From Metallyticus violacea (lineage: Eukaryota; Arthropoda; Insecta; Mantodea; Metallyticidae), in assembly GCA_030762175.1 (NCBI GenBank), contig CM060843.1, forward strand, positions 31,964,001-32,028,000: 64,000 bases of DNA. Direction: 5' to 3'. Below, piece by piece: positions 46,086 to 56,697 of the stretch (positions are counted from its first letter, which is position 1; every line of letters starts with the position of its first letter). A program made the position numbers and the translations under genes. The notes below the pieces were generated by a model. That model saw only the letters and a program-made list of their open reading frames with translations, did no database searches and was not told where the DNA came from.

Positions 46086-46921
46086 ATTAAAAGTGTTAAT
46101 TAATTCCACCAAATTGAAATTGACATTTACTGAAATGCTAAGAAAAATACAAAGGGGTTTTTACCTGTCTGGCTCAGGCCATAGAACCTCCCACAATTAA
46201 AAAAATGTTAATACAATATTTGATTTTTGTTTTTTCTTTCTATATAAATACTCTCCCACACTCCTGCTTGACTTTAAATCTCAAATATTCATGGTTACAA
46301 TAATTTTGTTCTAAATGTTGCATATCTAACAATCAAACCATAGCCCTAATATTCACTAATATTGGAAAGTGACCACTATTTGAACATAAGTTTAAAACAT
46401 TAAAGTAATTTATTATGTAGATGATACTAATAAGTCATAAAATATAATCTTATACATTTTGGCCATTTTTATTTACAAATATAAATTCACCACACTCATT
46501 TTCTCCATATTTTCCATTTAAAATGTCAAATGAATTTGATTGACAAAATTCTTCAATTTTTCACTGCCTCTGTCTATTTAATCAATTCTTAATAAACACT
46601 CCTAACCCTCATGATATTCATAATTTCTTAGCTATTGTTTCCTCTTGCCTTTCAAAATAACTAAAATTGTTAGCATTTATAACATCATCTTTTTATCTTG
46701 CCTCTACCACTGCCAAAATGTCCAATTTTGCTACTAAATGATATAAAATTTCATTAGCTCTTTTATTTCTTTAACCCTTCACAGTTCCAAAAACCAAAGT
46801 ACTAAATTTAAAATTAATTTCATGTCACAACTAATAGAGTGAAGCAATTAATTTATTCTTAATTAGCTAGTACATTGATTTAATACTCTTAAGCTCTACT
46901 TACCATTGAATTATGCAGAAC
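46086..46921. other. Nup50 intron, no gene identified
   Basis: Strongly AT-rich (long T- and A-rich words), no recognised element. Confidence 0.4.
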
Positions 46922-48230
46922 ATATGACAAATTACTGTAATGAAATCATTCAAATTTCACTAATTTTGTTCCACTTACTTGGACATGTTTCAAACGCGAT
47001 TGCCTCCATGTTCAGCTTGGTCCCACCGGCCGCTCCCCAGTGTGGTATTAAGATGTCGCTCTGTGACTTTAACGAACTTATTGATGAGGTAGCTGTTGTT
47101 TGGGAGATCAAAGTTAACCAAAAATGTTTTGTTTTTGTTTATAAATATATTTTCCCATACTGTTAATTCTATGGGTTTTTGAAGAGCTTTTAATAGTTTT
47201 GGTTCCTTTTGGAATTCATGTTTTTTTTTTTCCCCTCCAAAAAATGGTCTGACAGTGCCAATTTTTCTGTGTGTTTATATTTAACATTTCTCATGCATTC
47301 CTTAAAATGTATGGTAATATTTCTTTTAGTTTTGCTTATGTATTTCATGTCACAGTCTTTGCAACCGATTTTGTAAATGCCGGATTGCTTTCCTGGTGGA
47401 ATTTTGTCGTTTGTGTTGGTGTTTAAGTGATTTTTAAACTGAATTTATTTACTGGGGCCAAAATGATGTTTGCCTCTCTAAAAATCTTCTGGAATTTTTG
47501 GTGTTCCGATGGGTGGAATGTGAATTTTTTATCTATATATATGATCTCCTTTTTAGCCTTTTAGTGTGGTGATGTCCTTTATTTGTTTTTTCTTTCTGAA
47601 TTTCTCTATTTTCTTGTTGACAAGATCTATCGTGTAGCCATTTTTTGTGCTATATCTATGATTTTTTGGTACTCCAATTTGTATTCTGTCTTGCTTATTG
47701 GCAAGTTTGTTAGTCTGAATGTGAGGCTGTTGATTATGGCTAGTTTATGTTGTTTTGGATTATGGATGTTATTTTTTATATAATTATTGGTGTGGGTATC
47801 TTTTCTGTATATGCCAAATTCCAGTGCATTGTCATTTTTTATAATTTTTATATCCAAGAAAGGAAGAACCTTGTAGTTTTCTAATTCCATAGTGAATTTA
47901 ACAGTGCTGTCCTGTAGATTGAGTAGTTTTATTGTATCCTCTTTCCATTTTTCATTTGTATTTGCAATAGTAAACAGTAATAAAATTAACAGTATGGGAA
48001 AATATATTTATAAACAAAAACAAAGAATTTTTGGTTAACTTTGATCTCCCAAACAACAGCTACCTCATCAATAAGTTCGTTAAAGTCACAGAGCGACATC
48101 TTAATACCACACTGGGGAGCGGCCGGTGGGACCAAGCTGAAGATGGAGGCAATTGCATTTGAAACATGTCCAAGTAAGTGGAACAAAATTAGTGAAATTT
48201 GAGTGATTTCGTAACAACAATTTGACATAT
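46922..48230 (-). mobile_element. PLE with inverted 247-nt terminal copies
   Basis: Arms 46922-47168 and 47984-48230 are inverted copies in exact register (every paired position sums to 95152) with few mismatches. Between them lies an 815-nt minus-strand PLE segment that runs into the left arm: LPFLDIKIIKNDNALEFGIY, SLTFRLTNLPISKTEY, endonuclease remnants, then KALQKPIELTVWENIFINKN. The arm encodes the PLE C-terminal end (FLVNFDLPNNSYLINKF). The right arm is thus an upstream, reversed copy of the 3' end. It has CTGAAGA...GAAACATGTC, a hammerhead-like core with a poor stem II. No certain TSD. Confidence 0.8.
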
Positions 48231-48234
48231 TATA

Positions 48235-49125
48235 ATATATTTCACTGTAGAACTTTTGGATTAATTTGTTGGAATCTGGAAGTTCATAACCTTATCTTAA
48301 TATTTTTTTATATAAAATTTTCTCCCATATTCCCAGCTTTAAGGGTCTAGCTATCAATTTCAACAGTTTGTCCTTCATTTCTATAACATGTTATCTCTCC
48401 AAAAGTGATGTGCATCTGGTGATTTATCTATCTGATTATACCTGCTGTTTTTCCAGTATTCCTTTAGCCCAATTCCAATGCTTCTTTTTGTTTGGCCAAT
48501 ATATACTTTGCTGCATTTCAAACAATTGATTTGATATATTCCTTGCTTCTTCTCATCAGGTATTCTAACATTATCACCGGAGCTGAGCATATTATTTAGG
48601 CTGAATTTGTTTACTGGGGACAAAGTAATCCTAAACTCTCAGAGTATTTTCTACAATTTTTGGTGGCCCAAGGATGATAAGTAAATTTCTTGGGAATGGT
48701 ATTTTCTTTTTTTGCTGACTATGTTTTAACCTCTTCTCTTGTTTGAATTTCTTTACTTTATTGTCTACAATTTCTTGGCATACCCATTGGTTTTTGCCAT
48801 TTGTATTATGTGAGAATACTCTTCGCTGTATTCAAATTATTGATGGGTATGCTATTGAGTCTATGTGCTAAGCTGTTGAGAAATGCAAGTTTGTATGCTG
48901 TGGGATTGAAGCCATTGGCCTTTATGCAATTTTCAGTGTCCTTATCCTTTTTGTATATTCCAAATTTCAAATGATTACTTGTTGTTATAATTTGTAAGTC
49001 GAGGAAAGGAATCATGCTGTCTTGTTCTGTTTCAGAAGTGAATTTAATTTTCCTATCTTGTAGGTTTAGCAATTTCAAAGCATCACCCAAGTGTTTCTTA
49101 TTAACCACCAGAAGCATATTGCAAC
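48235..49125 (-). pseudogene. PLE RT thumb and GIY-YIG endonuclease fragment
   Basis: A second, distinct PLE on the minus strand. From 49125 down: LLVVNKKHLGDALKLLNLQD, MIPFLDLQIITTSNHLKFGI, FLNSLAHRLNSIPI, then the 48623-48381 open frame with KFSLNNMLSSGDNVRIPDEK, GIYQINCLKCSKVYIGQTKR (GIY-YIG core complete), SIGIGLKEYW, HHFW, and WEKILYKKIL near 48320. The RT palm is missing (5' truncation). The GIY...YIG signature and the downstream Arg are preserved, though flanking frames are broken. Confidence 0.78.
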
Positions 49126-49399
49126 TACAGGACAATGAGAGAGAGAGAGGTAGGTATCTGATAGACTGACAAGAATTAGGGTCAGGGTAAAGCAATTTAA
49201 TTTCCAGAGAAAGGGGTATGTATGGGGAAAGGAAAGTGGGGGTTATATTCTGAAAGGTAGAAGGCTTATTTGAAAAAATAAGGAAATGAGAAATATCTCA
49301 ATTTTTCAAGTCAATGGGTATGATAGGTGTGGTAGAGACATGACTGGTAAAAGATATTCTTGTTGAACCGAATTTGACTTTTATGGGAAGTGTGGTGTA

Positions 49400-49540
49400 A
49401 AAAGAAAAAGCAAAGGCTGTGTATTAGGAGGTTTAGGCCTGTTTGTGAGAAAAGGCTTGAAACGGCAAAGTGAAAGTGTGCTGATACTTAGGTGGTAACT
49501 CAGTGCTGTGGAGTATTCTCAGTGGTTTATAGGGAAGTGA

Positions 49541-49580
<40 letters not shown>

Positions 49581-50715
49581 CAACAGTGTATAATCCCTAA
49601 AGTTCCTCAGAGTTTTATGATCCAAGGTTATTGAATAAGCTAGGTCAAGATATTGATGTATTATCTAATAGCTATAAGGGTTTTATAATAATGGGCAACT
49701 TTAATGCAAGAGCAGGAGAAAGTCAAATGGAGGTAATAGATCTGGAAAGTGAGTCAATAGGAAAGTTAAGTGAGATAGAAAAAAGAATGAGTAAAGACAA
49801 AATTGTCAATAGAGAGGGCATGAAATTGTTATAGTTTTGTCAATAATATAACCTGACGATGTGTCATGGGGTAAAAGGAAAAGATGATATGGGGGAATTG
49901 ACATTTGTAAACAAAGACGGCCAGAGTGTTATAGATTATATGTTATACTCTGTGGATTTGGATTCTTATTTGGTCAATTTTGAAGTGTTAAAAGTAGTTT
50001 CTTCAAGTAACCATTTCCCAATAAGAACTGAATTTCAAAGCACATTAGAAGAGGAACAAAAAGTTTCTGATCATGAAGGAATTAAAATTCAAAGTTATAG
50101 ATGGAGGAAGGAGGAAACAGAAACATTTTTGGGGGAATTAAGATTGCAGATTGAAATGTTAAAGCTAATAGTATAAGAGTTGCTTAAGGAAGAGAGAATT
50201 GAGAAGGCTGTGTTAGGATTAGAGGAGAAACTGAAACAGGCAGGAGCAAAAATGAGAGGTAAGGATTATTCAGTAAACAAGAAAAAGGGATGGTATGATG
50301 AAGAGTGTAAGAAGATAAAGAAGTCAAGAAGAAAGAGTGCAAGGAAAGATGAGTAGGAAGTTATATGAGGCAGCAACAGTAAAAGATACTAAAACAATAT
50401 GAGCAATAGTTGTGGTACTGTATAAGGGTAGAGTAAGGGAAAACAATTGCGAGCATGATTGAATAAGACATTTTCAAAATCTTTTAAGCATAGAACAGCT
50501 CAAAGGACAGAAATTATCTGTAATGAAAAATATATAGTTACTGAGCATTAGACACACAGAAGTGGAGGAAATGTGAGAGAAAATTAGCAGATTAAAAAGG
50601 AATAAAGCAAATGGAGTAGATGGAATAACAGGAGAGTTTTGGAAAGCATGGAGCTTAGATGAGAAGAGATTGTGTCTATTAGTTAAAATATTAAATTCCA
50701 TTCAAAAAGAAAGAA
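49400..50715 (+). pseudogene. LINE EEP endonuclease and RT start, plus strand
   Basis: Plus-strand LINE fragment. 49631-49834 contains GFIIMGNFNARAGES, the GDFNAR motif of the EEP endonuclease that nicks target DNA. 49859-50176 continues with DGQSVIDYMLYSVDLDSYLV and SSNHFPIRTEF, the SDHxPI motif in which D has become N. 50575-50700 gives KISRLKRNKANGVDGITGEF then WKAWSLDEKRLCLLVKILN, the RT N-terminal motif shared with 4097-3756. The rest of RT is absent. A (GT)n tract (49542-49579) sits in the early EEP part. Confidence 0.68.
49542..49579. repeat. (GT)n microsatellite
   Basis: About nineteen GT units inside the LINE EEP region. Confidence 0.95.
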
Positions 50716-50874
50716 AATGATTTGTTCTTAAAGGAAATAATTATTATTTTTTCTTAAATAATTTATTTATTTTTAAATTCTTAAAATCTTTAAATCAGAA
50801 AATAAATACCCTATTAGACAATTGTGTTGCAGCTCTGCATTTTAATCGCCACAGGATACTGCATGGCAAATAAT

Positions 50875-51000
50875 ATGAAGGTGCATCGAAAAGTAACGCA
50901 CAATAATTTTTTTTACAAAAAGTTTAACAGGTACCATTACAAACAAGGGGGATAAAGTAGCCTGCCTCCACATGGTGTCTCCTGGGTAATGCAAAATAGG
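50875..51000 (+). repeat. Solo mariner-like TIR
   Basis: GGTGCATCGAAAAGTAACGC resembles mariner inverted-repeat ends, but no transposase or partner TIR is evident nearby (the mariner at 54900-55505 is another candidate partner, unproven). Confidence 0.35.
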
Positions 51001-53703
51001 CTACAACATTGTGCAGAAGTCAGTCAATATAATGCACAAGAGAGTAAAGAGAGAACAGAAAACAGTACTTTTTAGTACTTTAACTTGGAATGCCGGTGGA
51101 TTCACCAAAAGTATAGCAAAAAAGCAGTACTTAGATGAAATGATTAGGAAATATGATGTAGATGTTTTTGGCATCTTAGAATCAAACTGTAACGATGACA
51201 ATATCAAGTACTGTAAATATACAAACTATCACCTTTATCATCTGAATAAAAGAAGACAAGTAGCTAGTGGTATAATTGTTGGAGTCAAAGCAAAATTAAG
51301 TTCTAAATTTAAAATAATCAAGGAAATGAATGAGCAAGATAAATCAGAAATTACACAACTAAATGTATAAAAAATGGGGAAAAAAAATACACAGTTTACA
51401 GCCAACCTGGCAATCAGAATCTAAATATAGAGATAATAGAACCACAGAAGAAAACATTTATCTTTGGAGATTTTAATGCACACTGAAGACAATGGGACTA
51501 TAAAGATGTAGATCCTGCTGGGAAGTGATCACAGGATTTTATAAATACTAAACAGGTACACCTGATATATCAGGATACAGATCCTACATATTTGCATTAT
51601 ATAGGAAATTCCACTAATCCAGATCTCACAATAGTATCTGAGGACCTACACAGTAGCACAAGAAGATTAGTTACTGAAGATGGAGGAAGTGGATATTGAG
51701 CAATAATCACAATCACGGATACTAAGAAACATAGTCCAAATATTGAAAAATGATATACCTATAATTTTAAAAAAGCTAACTGGACTAAATATAAAAAAAA
51801 TTTCAAAGTGAAGTACAAGGATTAGATTTAACAAAGAACGCAAATCAAGTAATTAAAGAATTTAATGACATAAAGTTAAAATCAGCAAAGACAAACATCC
51901 CCAGAGTAAAACCAAAAAAATATAAACCTTTTTGGAACAAAAAATTAGAAACACCAAAATCAGGAAGAAATAGTGCTAGAGATTTAGCACAAAACAATAA
52001 AAATAAGGAAGATGTAATAGAACGGAGGAAAAAAGATGCGATCTACAGACGAGAACTGAACCCAAACAACAATGCTACGATAAATTCTTAACCGGGTTGG
52101 ACTAAAGAACCAATAGTACCAAAGTATACAAGCACATTAATAATGTTAGCGGAAAGTACGACAATAATAATAAAAGTATATATATTAAAAATGGTAATAA
52201 AGACATATACAAACAAAGACATAGCTAACGAATTTAACCAACATTATAAGAAAGTTAATACACTAGGAAAACATCTGACAAAAGAAAATAGAACATTAAA
52301 AAAATCCAACATGATAGAAATAGAAAAAATGCAAACCGTATCTCTGGATTCGAAGTTCCAATTGGAAGAATTAGAACAGGCAATGAAAACACTAATAAAT
52401 AAAAAGCAACCAGGACCAGACCTTATACATCCGTAGTACATTAAGAATCTTGGAATAAGAGCGAAAAAGATATTATCGGAAATTGTTAATAAAATATGAT
52501 TTGAACAAGAGAATATGCCATCAAGCTGGGGCAAAGCATTAGTAATACTGATTTTAAAACCAGGAAAAACTACAAATGAAACAAAAAGTTACAGACCTAT
52601 ATCACTGACCTCAATTCTAGCAAACATAGCAGATAAAATGTTAGTTAATAGATTAATATATTACCCTGAAACAAACAACTTATTAACAGATGAACAGGCT
52701 GGATTTAGAAGACAATAACAGTTCGCCAAATGTCAAGACTAATAGAGGATGTGAAAAGTAAACTAGTTAACAATGTCAGTTGCTGCAGTATTCATAGATT
52801 TTCAAACAGTATTTGATCTAGTATGGAAAGAGACTTAATTAAAAAATTAATACAAATCAAATGTCCAAAAAATACAATTAGATGGTATAGAAGATTCCTA
52901 CAGCAAAGATGGATTGCAGTTAAATGGAAGAATACATTATCCAAATACACCCAACTCAAAACTGGTGTGGCACAGTGGGAATAGCACTGGAGAGGAAATT
53001 AAAAATGAAAGACCATGTACAAAATATCACACATAAGGCCATAAAACGAAGTAACATATTGAAAAGATTAGCTGGATCTAAATAGGGCAGCTCAATGGAA
53101 GTTTTAAATAAACATATAATAGATATATAAAACCAGTACTAAAACATGGCTGTGAGCTACTACTAACAGCAACAGAAGAAAAAATTAATAAGATTGAGAA
53201 ATGCCAAAATCAATGTTTAAGACTGATAACAGGTGCTGTGAAAACACCACCAAACTTCTGGCCAGAACGAATAATAATCCAATGAAAGCCAGCATTGAAA
53301 CACAAGTGGTACAATTATACATAAAATTAAAAACAAACCCAGGTAAACATCAATGGTTTCATCAACTACCCAAATAATACAGACTAAAAACACAGATAAC
53401 AAACAAAGCTTACTTAGAGAAGAATTACAATTATTTAAGCCTGGCAGAGAAGAACATCCCATACTCCTCAAGAACTAATCCAACAATATTAAGATAGTAA
53501 CAGATAAAAAACAGACAGAACAATTAAATAAACAGACTAAAGAAAAGAAGACTAAACAGAGGTATGTAGAACTATAGCACTTGAACATTTACAAAACTAA
53601 TTACCTGAAACAAAGTGGCTTAGAATTTACACGGATGGATCTTAACATTTTTAAAAAATTGAGTCGAAATTGTAACATACACACCACTAAAATTCAATAA
53701 AAT

Positions 53704-53745
53704 GGAAGACTAGTTTTGGGAGCCATCGCTCCTATCATCAGTTCC
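53704..53745 (-). ncRNA. Hammerhead-like motif, left arm, G12 mutated
   Basis: Mirror copy of 53985-54026 on the minus strand. The same CTGATGA, stem II, GTC and stem I are present, but GAAAC reads AAAAC: the invariant G12 is A. This is the only arm mismatch I find. A CG to CA change at this site fits deamination. Confidence 0.5.
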
Positions 53746-53984
53746 TGGTCGACTGCCGGTCTCGTTGTTTGTGGTAGGTCGATTCATCTCTGGTGGAGGT
53801 TTAATGAACTTTTGTATTAGTACATCACTTGGTGGGATTTTGAAATTAAAAACTTTCTCTTCATTCTTCCAAATATAGATGTAACATCTATATCCCACCA
53901 AGTGATGTACTAATACAAAAGTTCATTAAACCTCCACCAGAGATGAATCGACCTACCACAAACAACGAGACCGGCAGTCGACCA

Positions 53985-54026
53985 GGAACTGATGATAGGA
54001 GCGATGGCTCCCGAAACTAGTCTTCC
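53985..54026 (+). ncRNA. Hammerhead ribozyme-like motif, right arm
   Basis: GGAA (stem I), CTGATGA (53989-53995), stem II GGAGC-GATG-GCTCC (five pairs), GAAAC (54013-54017), loop TA, GTC (cleavage triplet, 54020-54022), TTCC closing stem I (four pairs). All core bases are present. Two bases (TA) on one side and one (C) on the other separate core and stem II, a departure from the canonical direct 10.1-11.1 pair. Confidence 0.55.
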
Positions 54027-54894
54027 ATTTTATTGAATTTTAGTGGTGTGTATGTTACAATTTCGACTCAATTTTTTAAAAATGTTAATATTTGACACAT
54101 ACTGTTACAAAAGTTCACTATATTTTATACGGATGGATCTGCAGACAAACAGAGAAATAATGTGGGAGGTGGTATATATTGTACATATTTCTTGCATTAT
54201 TTTACACTGCCTAGACAATTCACAAGTTATGAGGGTGAAATGGTGGCAATACAAGGAGCGCTAGAACAGATATACTATAGGACTGATATAAAAGAAAATA
54301 AAGTAGTGATTCTTACAGACTCAGCTTCTGCTATACAAGCTATAGAATGATATGATAGTTCATATGAATCTTACAATGTAAGGAATGTGAGATCTTATTA
54401 TAGATTACTCCATACAAAATTTCAACAAATAATACTACTGTGGATACCAGCACATGTGGGAGTGATAGGTAACAAGAATGCAGACTTTCTGGCCAAAAAG
54501 GGAGCAGTGCTATATTCAAAACCAATAAAGCCCTGTGCATTAAATGTAAAAATAAAAAGTATCAAAACAACCATTAAACAAAAATATCAACATAATATTC
54601 AAGTGGAAATATCTAATAAAAATTATTCTAATATAAAAGAAACAGTACATAAAATAAAAAAATCTATCAAGGAAGGAAGCAATTGCTCATTTTAGACTGG
54701 CCACTGGAATTGACTGTCTGGCGGAATATCTACACAGATTTGGTTCTGTGAATGATAACACATGTAAGATCTGCAATACTGACAAGATTCTAAATGGAGA
54801 ACATCTATTGGAATGCACAGAACTGCGGAAAGCTGCACCTGACGGGAAAATACACACATTATATTGACTGGCCAGGGAAAAATTTTTGAATCAA

Positions 54895-55505
54895 AATCCT
54901 GCCCATTAGATCAACAACACCACCATTACAAACAAATTCACAAATGAACCGACATCTTTTGTCTATTTTTCTACATAGTTGCCAACTTTCTAAATGCATT
55001 TCTCCCATTGTGATACCAGTTTCATAATACTCTGTTCACAGAAGTCCGTTGTTGGAGTCTAGCCATTTGTGAACTTCTGTTTTCACTTCTGCATCTGATG
55101 CAAATCATTGACCAGCCAGGAATTTCTTCATGGAACCAAACAAATGAAAGTCTGACGGTGCCAGGTCTGGATTGTATGGTGGATGCTGGAGCACCTCCCA
55201 ACCAAATTTGTTGATTTTCTCACGAACAGCAGAGCAATATGGGGGCGTTCATTGTAATGAAGAAATCTGATATCGTCAGCATTAATGTTATGGTGTTTGT
55301 TAAGAAGAACACGGTGCAACTTTTTCCAAAGTTTTAATGTACACTGCAGCACTCATAGTGGTCCAGTGTTGAGCAAATTCTGCCAATAAAACACCATTCA
55401 TATCCCAAAATACTGTCACAAGCACTTTATAAGCAGATGGAGTCAATTTGAATTTTTTCTTTATTGGGGAAGCAGCATAGAGGCCACAAAGTGGCCACAA
55501 TGCAG
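54895..55505 (-). pseudogene. mariner transposase C-terminal two-thirds
   Basis: Minus-strand mariner. It reads PIKKKFKLTPSAYKVLVTVF then WDMNGVLLAEFAQHWTTMSA (55460-55350), TLEKVAPCSS-type frameshift, LLNKHHNINADDIRFLHYNE (HDN replaced by HYN, so the second Asp is lost), HHTIQTWHR for HPPYSPDLAP, FGSMKKFLAGQ-like text and TEVHKWLDSNNG, ending near 54950. No 5' half and no clear TIR. It separates the LINE end from a LINE-like piece at 55505-55745. Confidence 0.7.
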
Positions 55506-55745
55506 TTGAAATCCTGAAAAAAGCAACTCAGAAGCTGAAAGGATCTGGAATATATATTAAAAAAGATTTGACCTCTAAACACAGGGATCTAAAAAGGGAA
55601 CTGATATGGGATATGATACAAGCAAGATCAGCAGAAAACAGCTTTTTAAAAAATTCACAACTTTGGATAGCTGGAGACAGGATACCGACGGGGAACATTA
55701 ACAATGATATATGGCACAAAAGAAAGGAAAGAGGAAATTAGAAAG
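55505..55745 (+). pseudogene. Possible LINE ORF1-like fragment
   Basis: Plus-strand reading gives EILKKATQKLKGSGIYIKKD then LTSKHRDLKRELIWDMIQAR. A lysine-rich pattern with K..GSGI.I..DLT...R..R.. is seen in some LINE ORF1/ORF2 N-terminal regions. Assignment is tentative. Confidence 0.4.
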
Positions 55746-56270
55746 CAAAAAAATTGTGAACATGAGAGAATGGCAGGAAGTACAAGGTTCAACTTGCAGT
55801 AGAATTCAACATTTGCAGATACAGGGGAAGTAAAGAGAAGAAGGGAAACCAAGGAAGGGGAACAAAGAAAGGAGAGAAACATGCATAATGCAGTATGTCA
55901 TCAATGAAATCAGATAATCAACTGAGTGGTGAGAGCCTTCAATATGGATGATGTTGCAAGATACGTGGGCCATCCGGAGAGATTTCACCAAGGAAGGATG
56001 TGTTAGCAGCTTGGAGTCTAGCAATCCAACAGTTTGAAAACAAGGCAGCTGAGTGGTGAGAAAAATATAGAAGGGGAGGAAAGTGTGGTATCATCAGAGC
56101 ACAAATATTTAATAGTTCTGAATTAGTTTAGTGGCAACTTGGAAGAAAATCAATTAAGATGTAAAAAGCAATTGGGTGTATTTAAAAATAGATCAGGTTC
56201 TCAATAGTAGCTAGAGAATGGAAGTACTTTGGTGTATTCTTAAATGTCTAGTGAATCGATAGTGAATCAC
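55745..56270. other. Nup50 intron, no gene identified
   Basis: Purine-rich on the plus strand; possibly more LINE debris. Nothing firm. Confidence 0.35.
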
Positions 56271-56279
56271 ATTGTCCAC

Positions 56280-56697
56280 ATGAATATATGAAAATAATGT
56301 CAAATGTAGTCAAGATCAAAACTATCTCAAAATCTAACCTCAAAGTAGTCAATCTATCCAAAGAAAAATGTAATGCAAATGAAATAGAATTAGTGAATAA
56401 AGGGATCAATACTTTATATCAGCTTTTCATTCAATTGAGAAGCTATGTAGCAGATATTGAACTAGCCTTGTTAACCTCCATTTAATAGATAAAACTTTTG
56501 TCAGGAAAACACCCTTTAATACATTACAAGAAATTAAAAAAAAGAAATCAAAAGTTCTGGTTATACCCAAAATGTATCAGATCTCTTAAAAAAGATGTGG
56601 TTTATATACTAAGGCCGATAAAGGAAACCTAATTCTGATATTAGACGAAGGGGATTACAGCCTAAGAATGCAAGAACTATTAAACAGTGATTAATTC
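56280..56697 (+). pseudogene. Older PLE, N-terminal part (before nested PLE)
   Basis: Plus-strand PLE N-terminus: VVNLSKEKCNANEIELVNKG in one frame, KKLKKRNQKFWLYPK, then ADKGNLILILDEGDYSLRMQ. It stops at 56697 where a younger PLE composite inserted. The reading resumes at 59942 in the same frame: ELLNSD then FIEVKTDPLNK. Together with 59931-60860 it is one internally deleted PLE lacking the RT palm. Confidence 0.7.

Larger units (their letters stand above)
53631..54140. mobile_element. PLE foldback, 196-nt near-perfect arms, 12-bp TSD
   Basis: Inserted in the RNase H start of the LINE, duplicating ACGGATGGATCT (53631-53642 and 54129-54140; it encodes the catalytic YTDGS). Arms 53642-53837 and 53893-54088 match at 195 of 196 positions by my alignment, with a 55-nt centre, then a 40-nt tail (54089-54128). 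The antisense frame of the left arm encodes a PLE-like C-terminal end (FNFKIPPSD, DDRSDGSQN). Each arm carries a hammerhead-like sequence. It is the freshest-looking insertion in the window. Confidence 0.88.
51020..54870 (+). mobile_element. LINE with EEP, RT and RNase H domains
   Basis: Plus-strand non-LTR element of about 3.85 kb including a 486-bp PLE foldback. EEP: FSTLTWNAGGFTKSIAKK and DVDVFGILESNCND (51070-51190), then IFGDFNAH-like text. RT: LEQAMKTLINKKQPGPDLIH, SSWGKALVILILKPGK, SYRPISLTSILANIADKMLV and LTDEQAGFRRQ, then VFIDFQTVFDLVW. The catalytic FADD segment is deleted: the text passes from LKTGVAQ to RKLKMKDHVQNITHKAIKRS near 52985. RNase H: FYTDGSADK, EGEMVAIQGALEQI, ILTDSASAIQAIE, LLWIPAHVGVIGNKNADFLA. 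C-terminal Cys/His: CKICN...HLLECTEL. Jockey/I-like organisation. Confidence 0.78.

Noticed and set aside
48381..48623. GIY-YIG protein as a homing endonuclease or UvrC-like repair enzyme
   Set aside because: The KxxWEKIFI and HFW neighbours and the thumb region upstream identify it as the PLE C-terminal nuclease.
50875..55505. One mariner spanning the solo TIR and the 54895-55505 transposase
   Set aside because: 4.6 kb apart with a full LINE between and no matching right TIR seen.
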